From contig JBBSHE010000013.1 in assembly GCA_038253325.1 (NCBI GenBank), positions 3,449 through 67,448 on the forward strand: a DNA stretch of 64,000 bases. The letters are read 5' to 3'. Positions 42,511-50,664 of the stretch are shown here, one piece after another. This DNA is from JBBSHE01 sp038253325 (GTDB lineage: Bacteria; Actinomycetota; Actinomycetes; Propionibacteriales; Nocardioidaceae). Position 1 is the stretch's first letter. Each line of letters starts with the position of its first letter. A model generated the notes under the pieces. The model made no database searches and was not told where the DNA came from. It was given only the letters and a program-made list of their open reading frames with translations. Made by a program: the position numbers and the translations under genes.

Positions 42511-42530
42511 GCGCCGTACTCCGATCGGGT

Positions 42531-42788
42531 TCAGCGTTGCCGGTCGACGTCAACGAAGTCGATGCGAACGTTCCGGCCCTCGTCGAGCGCGCTGAACACC
42601 GTGCGCAGCGCCGTCGCGGTCCGGCCGGCGCGGCCGATCACCCGGCCCAGGTCGTCCGGGTGCACCCGGACGACGAGCGTTGGTCCGCTGTTCTTGAACC
42701 TGGGGTTAGGGCGACGGCTGCGGACGTCGACGTCGTCGGGATGATCGACGATCCCGCGCACCAGGTGCTCGAGCGCCTCCGTCAGCAT
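42531..42788 (-). CDS. khpA: KH-domain RNA-binding protein KhpA
   Basis: 85 residues. The single KH domain has DLGRVIGRAGRTATALRTV, the GxxG loop in a GRAG version. It starts two bases after the rpsP stop. In firmicutes KhpA partners KhpB/Jag in RNA binding; this partner is not in the window. Confidence 0.9.
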   Translation of the reverse strand: MLTEALEHLVRGIVDHPDDVDVRSRRPNPRFKNSGPTLVVRVHPDDLGRVIGRAGRTATALRTVFSALDEGRNVRIDFVDVDRQR

Positions 42789-42790
42789 GT

Positions 42791-43471
42791 CTAGCCCTCG
42801 GACCCGGGCTCGATGGCGGCATCGTCGACCTGCGTCTCGGTTGCTGGCGTCTCGGCTGCCGGCGTCTCTGCTGGCGTCTCGGCTGCCGGCGTCTCAGCCG
42901 GCGTCTCGGGTGCCGGCGTCTCCGCTGGCGTCTCGGCTGCCGGCGTCTCCGCCGCCGTCTCGGCTGCCGGCGTCTCCGCTGGCGTCTCGGCTGCCGGCGT
43001 CTCAGCTGCCGGCGTCTCCGCTGGCGTCTCGGCTGCCGGCGTCTCGGGTGCTGCGGTTTGGGCGGAGGGCGCCTCGACAGACTTGGCGGCCTTCCGTGGT
43101 CGGGTCACCGACTCGGTTTTCGGCTCGTTGTGCGCGTCCTTGAGCGCCTCGTTGAAGAGGTCGGACTTATCCCTTTTCGGCTCAGCGACCTTCAGCGAGC
43201 CCTCGGGTACCGGCTCGCCGCGGTGGCGCTGCCAGTCGCCGCTGATCTTGAGCAGCGCCAGGACAGGCTCGCTCGGCTGGGCACCCACACCCAGCCAGTA
43301 GAGTGCCCGTTCGGAGTTGACCTCGATGAGGCTGGGCTCCTCCTTCGGGTGGTACTTACCGATCTCCTCGATCACCCGCCCGTCGCGCTTCGTGCGGGAG
43401 TCGGCAACGACGATGCGGTAGTGAGGCGCACGGATCTTGCCCATGCGCTTGAGCCTGATCTTGACGGCCAC
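42791..43471 (-). CDS. rpsP: 30S ribosomal protein S16 with repeat tail
   Basis: 226 residues from GTG 43471 (VAVKIRLKRMGKIRAPHYR), against 80-150 residues for most S16. The core ends around SGDWQRHRGEPVPEG; a linker with KSDLFNEALKDAHNEPKT follows, then about 80 residues of PAAETPAETPAAE-type repeats. The core residues are intact, so a functional protein is expected with a long, acidic, probably unfolded tail. Confidence 0.94.
   Translation of the reverse strand: MAVKIRLKRMGKIRAPHYRIVVADSRTKRDGRVIEEIGKYHPKEEPSLIEVNSERALYWLGVGAQPSEPVLALLKISGDWQRHRGEPVPEGSLKVAEPKRDKSDLFNEALKDAHNEPKTESVTRPRKAAKSVEAPSAQTAAPETPAAETPAETPAAETPAAETPAETPAAETAAETPAAETPAETPAPETPAETPAAETPAETPAAETPATETQVDDAAIEPGSEG
42836..43050. 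repeat. Degenerate GTCTCGGCTGCCGGC repeat in the rpsP tail
   Basis: Roughly fourteen 12- or 15-base units such as GTCTCGGCTGCCGGC and GTCTCCGCTGGC alternate over about 215 bases. They encode ETPAA/ETPA blocks. All units are multiples of three bases. The array resembles a coding minisatellite. Confidence 0.85.
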
Positions 43472-43636
43472 GTGTGTGTCGTCTCCTTGATTTTGCGGTG
43501 GTGGGACCGGCATCGCCCCGAGCGGGCGGGAAAACGCAGTCCGTCGGGCTACGAAGCGGGTCCGATTGTCTCATGGAGCAGCACCTCGGTTCCACTTGGC
43601 TGCCCTTGACCATTTCTTTGGTGGATGCTGGCGTGC

Positions 43637-44272
43637 ATGACTGAGCGACCGATCGATCCTGCCGAGATCTCGACGTACCACCGCCGGCTGTCCTACGGCG
43701 AGCGGATGTCGGCCGAGCCTCTCGTCGGTGGGCCGTTCTTTCCGTTCGACGGCAACGTCGTGGTTGTGCCTCTGGCCGATCCCGTGGTGCCGGAGCCGCC
43801 ACGCAACGGCGAGACGCGCGGCGGCGAGTGCTTCCGCTGCGCGAACCCCGACGCGTACGTCATCTGGCGCGACGAGCTCTGGAACGCCCATGCCGGGTTC
43901 GGGCGCACCGGCCTTCCGGCGGTGGTCGCCCTCGCTCCCAACGACCACATGACGCTCGACACCATGCCTCCTCAGGTTGCGGCGACGATGGGCGCGGTCG
44001 TGCAGCGCCTTGCGATGGCCATCCGTCGCATCCCCGGCGTCGGCCGCACGCACTTCTCTCGTTGGGGGGACGGCAGCGAGCACTTCCACATGTGGTTCCT
44101 CGCACGTCCGCTCGGGATGATGCAGCTGCGCGGAGCCGGACTCGCATTCTGGGACGACATGTTGCCGGACGTACCACCTGGCGAGTACGAAGCCAACCTG
44201 CGGACGATCGCCGCAGCGATGGCCGGCCTGGCTCACCAGCCGACGGTCGACCTTCATCCCGACGAACCCTGA
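43637..44272 (+). CDS. HIT-like protein
   Basis: 211 residues from ATG 43637. The segment HFSRWGDGSEHFHMWFLARP has the HxHxxx character of the HIT fold, with a conserved preceding Asp/Glu and a ligand-binding Arg-rich N-terminus (TYHRRLSYGERM). A cysteine pair (GECFRCAN) may bind metal. The canonical HIT His triad (HxHxHxx) is not complete, so nucleotide hydrolase activity is uncertain. It is transcribed against the ribosomal block, divergent from rpsP. Confidence 0.6.
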   Translation: MTERPIDPAEISTYHRRLSYGERMSAEPLVGGPFFPFDGNVVVVPLADPVVPEPPRNGETRGGECFRCANPDAYVIWRDELWNAHAGFGRTGLPAVVALAPNDHMTLDTMPPQVAATMGAVVQRLAMAIRRIPGVGRTHFSRWGDGSEHFHMWFLARPLGMMQLRGAGLAFWDDMLPDVPPGEYEANLRTIAAAMAGLAHQPTVDLHPDEP

Positions 44273-44323
44273 GCGACGTTAACGTGCCATCTACCACGTA
44301 AACATGGCAAACGGCCCCGAGAC

Positions 44324-45400
44324 TCAGGCGACGACCTGGCCCCGGAGGATGATCCGGGCCGGGTGGGCGAGGACGCCGGGATCAGCGAGCGGATCCGCGC
44401 CGTACACCACGAGGTCGGCGGAGACGCCGGGCGTGAGCGACGGCTCCAGGCCGAGCCATTCGCGCGCCTTCCAGGAACCGGCCGCGAGCGCATCAAACGC
44501 GCTCAGCCCGTACGACGTCAGCTCCTTGATCTCGGTGCCGATCATGCCGTGCGGAAGGACTCCCCCCGCGTCGGTGCCGGCGTACACCGGAACACCCGCC
44601 TCCCACGCCGAGCCGATCCGTTCGAACCGGGTCTCGTGCAGGGCATGCATGTGCGCTGCGTACGTCGGATACCGTGACTCTCCCGCCTTCGCGTACGCCG
44701 GGAAGTTGTTCAATTGAACCGTCGTCGGAACAAGCGCGACCTGGCGTTCGGCCATCAACGAGATCAGGTCCGGTGACAGACCGCTGCCGTGCTCGATTCC
44801 GTCGATGCCCGCGTTCAGCAGGTCCGGCAACGCATCCTCACCGAACACATGTGCGGTCACGCGAGCGCCGAGCTGGTGCGCGGTATCGATCGCGACCTTC
44901 AGCGAGTCCAACGGCCAGCACGGTGCCAGGTCCCCGACGTCGCGGTCGATCCAGTCTCCCACCAGCTTGACCCATCCATCGCCGCGCTCGGCCTCTTGCG
45001 CGACGTATTCCGGGAGGTCCTCGGGTTCGATCTCGTGGGCGTAGTTGCGGATGTAGCGGCCCTTGCGGGCCAGGTGACGGCCGGCCCTGATGATCCTCGG
45101 CAGGTCGTCGCGATCGTCGATCCACCGCGTATCGGCCGCCGAACCTGCGTCGCGGAGCAAGAGCACCCCGACATCGCGGTCGGTGATCGCCTGCTGCTCG
45201 GCGACGTCATCGGGAACCGCGCCGTGCTCGTCGAGGCCAACGTGGCAGTGCGCGTCGACGAGTCCCGGAACCACCCATCCTTCGGCGACCAGGTCCGCGT
45301 CGGCGAGGGGCCCGTCGACCACGATCCCATCGGCGATCCACAGGTCGCGCGGCTCCCCCTCGGGCAGCATCGTCCCGCGTACGAGCAGTGCCTGGGTCAT
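44324..45400 (-). CDS. Amidohydrolase family protein
   Basis: 358 residues from ATG 45400 (MTQALLVRGTMLPEG). Features of metal-dependent amidohydrolases: VVPGLVDAHCHVGLD (HxH), a lysine in GWVKLVGDW that may carry the bridging carbamate, His in RVTAHVFGEDA and GIEHGSGL, and Asp in PVYAGTDAGGVLPHG. This pattern is close to imidazolonepropionase/prolidase-like hydrolases. Substrate not predictable. It lies between the HIT gene and the peroxidase fragment, inside the otherwise conserved ffh-rpsP interval. Confidence 0.82.
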   Translation of the reverse strand: MTQALLVRGTMLPEGEPRDLWIADGIVVDGPLADADLVAEGWVVPGLVDAHCHVGLDEHGAVPDDVAEQQAITDRDVGVLLLRDAGSAADTRWIDDRDDLPRIIRAGRHLARKGRYIRNYAHEIEPEDLPEYVAQEAERGDGWVKLVGDWIDRDVGDLAPCWPLDSLKVAIDTAHQLGARVTAHVFGEDALPDLLNAGIDGIEHGSGLSPDLISLMAERQVALVPTTVQLNNFPAYAKAGESRYPTYAAHMHALHETRFERIGSAWEAGVPVYAGTDAGGVLPHGMIGTEIKELTSYGLSAFDALAAGSWKAREWLGLEPSLTPGVSADLVVYGADPLADPGVLAHPARIILRGQVVA

Positions 45401-45464
45401 GAGCGTGACGCTACCGGTCGCCGCCGTGGACGGCCGCTCGATGCCGCTGGTCACGGAGCCGTGG

Positions 45465-45943
45465 TCACGCGATCGTCGCGACCACCCCTGCGACGTCGAG
45501 CAGGTCGACGATCGTGAACGTTCCGTCCGCCCCGTAGGTGGTGGTCCAGTCCGGGTCCTGTCGGAGGTACGACTGCCGGTCACCCTTGATGAGCCCGACG
45601 AGCACCTCGGCGACGATGCATCCCCCGACGGGTCCGAGATTCTGTCCGTCGGCCATCACCTCGGCCTCGCGGAGGATGCGGAGGATGTAGAACCACAGCG
45701 GAGTGCGCTGGTCGAGATGCAATGCGTGGACATCTGCCAGGTCAGCGGCACCCAAGACGGGGAGAGACATCGCCCGCGCGACCCGCTGTCCCGACGGCAG
45801 CCCCTCGCCAGTGAACGCAGCAGATTCCGGGTCGCCAACGAGGTCGGCGTCGCCGGAGGCTGCCCCATCAGGTTGAAAAGCACCGAGGACAACGTGGTGT
45901 CGATCAACTTGTTCGGACGCACGCGTCCGCCGCCAACCGCGGG
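45465..45943 (-). pseudogene. C-terminal remnant of a heme peroxidase, frameshifted
   Basis: Two frames together match the end of animal-type bacterial heme peroxidases. The first, from about 45943, reads PAVGGGRVRPNKLIDTTLSS and on to SLATRNLL. The second contains GLPSGQRVARAMSLPVLG, then LWFYILRILREAEVMADG and GPVGGCIVAEVLVGLIKG. The change of frame falls near 45805-45820 and is explained by a one-base indel. The N-terminal two thirds, including the heme ligands, is absent. The first frame begins inside the ffh stop region. Confidence 0.65.
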
Positions 45944-45944
45944 G

Positions 45945-47525
45945 TCAGAGCATATCGCGGAGCTCTTTGGGCAGCTCGAACTTCTCGAGGTCTGCGGCGG
46001 TCGGTGCGCGCTGGGGTCCGGCCGTCGGGCCGAACCCGAACGCGGCGGGGCCACCGGGCGACCCGGATGAGGTCGGTCCGGACCGGACGGCCGCATCCTG
46101 GGCGCGCTTGGCCGGGTTGCCCGAACCGCGTTTCTGCCGAGCCTTCTTGGGAGCCTGCCGCCCTTTGGACCTGCGGCCACCCGCGACACCCGGAATCCCA
46201 GGCATTCCCGGGATGCCGCCGCCGGAGGCCATCGACATCATCATCTTGCGGGCCTCGAAGAACCGGTCGACGAGTTGGTTGACGTCGGAGGCCGAACGGC
46301 CGGAACCCTTGGCGATCCGCAGCCGCCGGGATCCGTCGATGATCTTGGGATTGTCCCGCTCGGCTGGTGTCATCGACAAGATCAGGGCGCGAATACGATC
46401 GATCTCCCGGTCGTCGAAGTTGTCAAGCTGGTCCCTGAACTGTGACATCCCCGGGATCATGCCCATGATCTTCGAGAGCGAACCCATCTTCTGGACCGCT
46501 TGCATCTGCTGGAGGAAGTCGTCGAGCGTGAAGTCGCCGCCCCTGCCCTGAAGCTTGGCTGCCGCCTTGGCGGCCTCGTCCGCGTCGAACACCTGCTCGG
46601 CCTGCTCGATCAGCGTGAGCATGTCGCCCATGCCGAGGATCCGAGACGCCATCCGGTCGGGGTGGAAGAGGTCGAAGTCCGTGAGCTTCTCGCCGTTGGA
46701 GGCAAACATCACCGGCCGACCGGTGACGCGGGCGACCGACAGGGCTGCGCCACCTCGGGCGTCGCCGTCGAGCTTGGCCAGGACCACCGCCGTGAAACCG
46801 ACGCCGTCGAGAAATGCCTGAGCGGTCCCGACCGCATCCTGACCGATCATCGCGTCGACCACGAACAACGTCTCGTCGGGGTTCACCGCGTCCCGGATGT
46901 CCGCCGCCTGCTGCATCAGCTCCGCGTCGACCCCCAACCGCCCGGCCGTGTCGACGATCACGACGTCGTACAGCTTGCGCTTCGCCTCGGCGAGGCCGTC
47001 ACGGGCGACCTTGACCGGGTCACCGACGCCGTTTCCAGGCTCCGGCGCGAACACCGTGACCCCTGCGTTTCCCCCGACGACCTGGAGCTGGGTCACGGCG
47101 TTCGGACGCTGCAGGTCCGAGGCCACGAGCAACGGGGCGTGGCCCTGGTTCTTCAGCCAGAGCCCGAGCTTCCCGGCCAAGGTCGTCTTCCCGGCACCTT
47201 GCAGGCCAGCGAGCATGATGACGGTCGGCGGCGTCTTGGCGAACTGCAGCCGACGTGTCTCACCGCCGAGGATGGAGACGAGCTCCTCGTTGACGATCTG
47301 GATGACTTGCTGAGCGGGGTTCAGAGCCTGGCTGACCTCGGCGGTCTTGGCGCGCTCGCGTACCTGCTCGACGAACTCGCGTACGACAGGCAGGGCGACG
47401 TCGGCCTCGAGCAGCGCGACCCGGATCTCGCGGCATGTCGCGTCGATGTCGGCGTCGGACAACCGACCTTTGCCGCGCAGGTTCTTGAGCGTCCCTGCAA
47501 GGCGGTCTTGGAGCGTGGCGAACAC
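45945..47525 (-). CDS. ffh: Signal recognition particle protein Ffh
   Basis: 526 residues from GTG 47525 (VFATLQDRLAGTLKNLRGK). The NG domain has GLQGAGKTTLAGKLG, VASDLQRPNAVTQLQ, DTAGRLG and AKLDGDARGGA; the M domain contains the Met-rich DDFLQQMQAVQKMGSLSKIMGMIPGM. The C-terminal extension is Gly/Pro and basic. It binds signal sequences and docks with FtsY, whose gene is 5 kb upstream. Confidence 0.95.
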   Translation of the reverse strand: MFATLQDRLAGTLKNLRGKGRLSDADIDATCREIRVALLEADVALPVVREFVEQVRERAKTAEVSQALNPAQQVIQIVNEELVSILGGETRRLQFAKTPPTVIMLAGLQGAGKTTLAGKLGLWLKNQGHAPLLVASDLQRPNAVTQLQVVGGNAGVTVFAPEPGNGVGDPVKVARDGLAEAKRKLYDVVIVDTAGRLGVDAELMQQAADIRDAVNPDETLFVVDAMIGQDAVGTAQAFLDGVGFTAVVLAKLDGDARGGAALSVARVTGRPVMFASNGEKLTDFDLFHPDRMASRILGMGDMLTLIEQAEQVFDADEAAKAAAKLQGRGGDFTLDDFLQQMQAVQKMGSLSKIMGMIPGMSQFRDQLDNFDDREIDRIRALILSMTPAERDNPKIIDGSRRLRIAKGSGRSASDVNQLVDRFFEARKMMMSMASGGGIPGMPGIPGVAGGRRSKGRQAPKKARQKRGSGNPAKRAQDAAVRSGPTSSGSPGGPAAFGFGPTAGPQRAPTAADLEKFELPKELRDML

Positions 47526-47669
47526 GGTGTGTCTCGTCCTTCGGCTCTGGGAACGGAACGCGGCAAAGCCTACCCGCCACCGGTGGACCGGCCGCCGGTC
47601 GAACACCGACAGCGGCGGTAGTGTCGGCACAGACCCGAGCGATCGGGATCTTCATCTCAGGAGCCGCAC

Positions 47670-47975
47670 ATGGTCACCGTAGGATTTCTCGCCACGATCA
47701 AGGCAAAGCCCGGCAAGGAGCAGGAGGTCGCGGACTTCCTCTCCGGCGCCCTTCCGCTCGCCCAGAATGAACCCGACACCACCGGATGGTTCGCGATCAA
47801 GATCGACGACTCGACGTACGCGATCTTCGACGTCTTTCCGGACGACGCCGGGCGCCAGGCACACCTGAACGGCCCGATCGCCGCCGCCCTGATGGAGAAG
47901 GCCGACGAGCTGTTGAGCGAGCCCCCCGACATCAAGCCGATCGACGTCCTCGCGGCGAAGCTTCCCGGGGGTTGA
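47670..47975 (+). CDS. Putative quinol monooxygenase (ABM domain)
   Basis: 101 residues, AGGAG about eight bases before the ATG. The antibiotic biosynthesis monooxygenase fold shows VGFLATIKAKPGKEQEV, GWFAIKIDDSTYAIFDVFPDDAG and the terminal helix. Small cofactor-free monooxygenases of this family oxidise quinols; some members have no known activity. It is divergent from ffh and converges with glnD. Confidence 0.8.
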   Translation: MVTVGFLATIKAKPGKEQEVADFLSGALPLAQNEPDTTGWFAIKIDDSTYAIFDVFPDDAGRQAHLNGPIAAALMEKADELLSEPPDIKPIDVLAAKLPGG

Positions 47976-47991
47976 ACGGATCGGGGTCGCA

Positions 47992-50310
47992 TCAACCGAG
48001 CGCTTGTCGGACCCGCTGCTCGACCAGGCTCATCGCGTCGGGTGTGAGCGCGCTCCCGGAGCCGTTGACCAGGTAGAACACATCGACTGCCTCACGGCCG
48101 AGTGTCTCGATGTGGGCCGACCGAACCCGAACGCCGGCATCGGCGATCCCCCGGCAGATGCGCCAGACCAGCCCGCGATGGTCCGCGGCCTGCACCTCGA
48201 GCACACTCGCCGAACGTGACGCGTTCCCGAGAAACTCGACGCGCGCCGGTGGCGCTCCCGACTTCGGGAGGGACGCCTGGTTGCCTTCCAGGTTCAGCGT
48301 TCCGCCGGCCAGCCGCTCGAGCCGGTGCCGGATTCTGACCTCGTCCACCGCGGTGTTGCCGACGTTCCATCGGGTCAGTCCACGCTCGGCCATGGCGGTC
48401 ATCCTGGCGGAACGGATCGAGATCCCGGATAGCGCAAGAACACCGGCAATGTCGGACAGCAGCCGCGGGTGGTCGGGACCGGCAATGCTGATCGTGGAGC
48501 CGTCATCGTTCGGTTCGACCATGAGCCCGAAACCTCCATGACCGACCGGTGGAGGCTCGGTGACCCCAGTCTCGGTGACCCCAGTCTCGGTGACCCCAGT
48601 ATCGGTGACCCCAGTCTCGGCGTGCCCAGTCTCGGTGACCCCAGTCTCGGGGTGCTCGGCCGACAACGCGGAGACGGTCGGTTGTCGGCCCAACACCACG
48701 CGTACCTGACCGACGAGCTCGTCGACAAGTCGCGCGCGCCAGGTCGACCACGCGGCCGGCGAGGTGGCGAGGGCGTCCGCCCGCGTCAGCGCTGCGAGCA
48801 GGTCCAGCTCGTTGGCACTACCGAGCACCTCGGACACCAAGGCCGCCGTCGCCGGATCGCCGAGGTCCCTCCGGGTTGCCAGCTGGGGAAGCAGCAGATG
48901 GTGCCGTACCAACCGCGAGACGATCGAGGTGTCGGTTTGGGAGAATCCCCACCGCGCGGCGATCTGAGCGGCCATCTGCGCTCCGCGCCGGCTGTGATCG
49001 TCATCGGCTCCCTTGCCGATGTCATGCAGCAGCGCGGCGGTGACGAGTAGGTCGGGACGCCGTACGGAGCGGGCCAGCTGAGCAGCCCGGACGCAGGCCT
49101 CGATGCTGTGGCGGTCGATCGTGTACGTGTGGATCTCGGCTGCCGACGAGCGGAGCCGGACGTGCGCCCATTCCGGCAGCCAGCGATCGACGATTCCAAT
49201 CTGATCGACCTGTTGCCAGACCGCGGGCAGGCCAGGTCCCGCACCGAGCAATCCGGCCAACAGCTGTCGGGCGGCCGGGGGCCATGGTTCGGTGAGCGGA
49301 GCCGCGTCGCGCGCGAGGCGTGCCGCCGTCGCCGACGCCAACAAGACACCCCGCTCTGCCGCGAATCCCGCTGCGCGCAGACCGAGCAGGGGGTCCGTCA
49401 GCGGTTCCGCGTCGGCGGTCAAGACGACCTCACCCTGCGCCAAGGCGACGCCCCTGCCGAGGACAACGAGATCGGGGCGTCGTCGCCGAATGCGCAGTGC
49501 CTTGCCCCGCGGCCGCGACACCTGATCGATGCGCTGCCAGGCCACGTGCGCTAGGTGCGCCGTCCTTCGCCCGACGTCACGTAGCTCGAACATCAAGTCG
49601 TCGGGAGGCACGCCACGCACGGCCGCCACCGCCGGCACCAGGTCTGGCGTGAGCCGGTCGGTACGTCTGCCGGCGACCTCGTGCAACACGTCCCGGATGT
49701 CCAGGAGGCGGTGGCGACAGGCTTCGGACTCCTCGTGCGGGATGTCGACGAGCCAGGTTGCGACGAGGGCACGCAGGGAGACGCCGTCGCGGAGGCCGCC
49801 CGAGGACTCCTTGAGATCTGGCGCAGCTGAGTACGCGAGCTCCCCGTGCTCGAGGGCTCGGAGCCGGGTGGACTCGGCGAGCTGCGGGAGGCGGACCGTT
49901 GCTCGGAGCCGCCAGCGTTCGAGGACCGCGGTCCGGAGCCGGGCCGCCAGCTCCGCATCTCCGGCGACGTGACGCGCGTCGAGCATGCCAAGTGCGGCTC
50001 GAAGGTCCTGGTCGGCCATCGTCTGCATCTGCGCGGTGTCGCGGACCGCGTGGTCGAGGGGGATCCGTTGATCCCAAAGCGGATACCAGAGCGCGTCGGC
50101 GACTCGCGACACGCACGTCGACCCCAGGGCTCGGTCGTGGACGAGTACGACGTCGATGTCGCTGAACGGGGATAGCTCGCCCCGGCCGTACCCGCCGATC
50201 GCCACCACGCTGAGGCCGCTGGTCGGACCGCCCCTGGTCGCGGCAGCGAACAGCCCGCCGATCTTCGTGTCCATCGCGTCGGCGCGCGATCGTCGTGCAG
50301 CACCGGACAT
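47992..50310 (-). CDS. glnD: PII uridylyltransferase GlnD with repeat insert
   Basis: 772 residues. The nucleotidyltransferase domain has IGGYGRGELSPFSDIDVVLVHD; the HD phosphodiesterase domain has TAALLHDIGKGADDDHSRRGA; two C-terminal ACT domains follow (ISIAGPDHPRLLSDIAGVL and LEVQAADHRGLVWRICRGI). Between HD and ACT1 lies an insert of six pentapeptides of ETGVT type. It modifies PII in response to glutamine. Encoded directly after glnB and amtB. Confidence 0.93.
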   Translation of the reverse strand: MSGAARRSRADAMDTKIGGLFAAATRGGPTSGLSVVAIGGYGRGELSPFSDIDVVLVHDRALGSTCVSRVADALWYPLWDQRIPLDHAVRDTAQMQTMADQDLRAALGMLDARHVAGDAELAARLRTAVLERWRLRATVRLPQLAESTRLRALEHGELAYSAAPDLKESSGGLRDGVSLRALVATWLVDIPHEESEACRHRLLDIRDVLHEVAGRRTDRLTPDLVPAVAAVRGVPPDDLMFELRDVGRRTAHLAHVAWQRIDQVSRPRGKALRIRRRRPDLVVLGRGVALAQGEVVLTADAEPLTDPLLGLRAAGFAAERGVLLASATAARLARDAAPLTEPWPPAARQLLAGLLGAGPGLPAVWQQVDQIGIVDRWLPEWAHVRLRSSAAEIHTYTIDRHSIEACVRAAQLARSVRRPDLLVTAALLHDIGKGADDDHSRRGAQMAAQIAARWGFSQTDTSIVSRLVRHHLLLPQLATRRDLGDPATAALVSEVLGSANELDLLAALTRADALATSPAAWSTWRARLVDELVGQVRVVLGRQPTVSALSAEHPETGVTETGHAETGVTDTGVTETGVTETGVTEPPPVGHGGFGLMVEPNDDGSTISIAGPDHPRLLSDIAGVLALSGISIRSARMTAMAERGLTRWNVGNTAVDEVRIRHRLERLAGGTLNLEGNQASLPKSGAPPARVEFLGNASRSASVLEVQAADHRGLVWRICRGIADAGVRVRSAHIETLGREAVDVFYLVNGSGSALTPDAMSLVEQRVRQALG
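48556..48655. repeat. 15-base tandem repeat inside glnD
   Basis: Six 15-base units of CTCGGTGACCCCAGT type begin at 48556, 48571, 48586, 48601, 48616 and 48631, followed by a partial seventh. Units one, two, three and six are identical; unit four has one change, unit five two. On the coding strand each unit gives ETGVT or a close variant. Confidence 0.93.
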
Positions 50311-50325
50311 GGACGATGCGCGTGC

Positions 50326-50664
50326 CTATACGGCTGCTTCGCCGGTCTCGCCGGTGCGCACCCGGACCACGGTGTCGACCGGGACCACCCACACCTTGCC
50401 GTCGCCGATCCGACCCGTCTGCGCCGCCTTCGTGATGATCCCGACGACGTCGTCCACGTCGCTGTCTCCCACGACGATCTCCAGCCGGACCTTCGGAACG
50501 AGCGCGACGTCGTACTCCGCACCGCGGTAGACCTCGGTGTGACCTCGTTGACGGCCGTAGCCCGTCGCCTCGGTGACGGTCATCCCGCTGATCCCGAACG
50601 TCTCGAGGGCTTCGCGCACGGAGTCCCACTTGTGCGGCTTGACGACGGCAGTGACGAGTCTCAC
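50326..50664 (-). CDS. glnB: Nitrogen regulatory protein PII
   Basis: 112 residues from GTG 50664, overlapping the amtB stop by four bases (GTGA). The T-loop reads YGRQRGHTEVYRGAEY with Tyr51, the modification site, and the C-terminal signature GRIGDGKVWVVPVDTVVRVRTG is complete. It senses ATP/ADP and 2-oxoglutarate, controls AmtB, and is modified by GlnD. The gene order amtB-glnB-glnD is the classical actinobacterial nitrogen operon. Confidence 0.95.
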   Translation of the reverse strand: MRLVTAVVKPHKWDSVREALETFGISGMTVTEATGYGRQRGHTEVYRGAEYDVALVPKVRLEIVVGDSDVDDVVGIITKAAQTGRIGDGKVWVVPVDTVVRVRTGETGEAAV

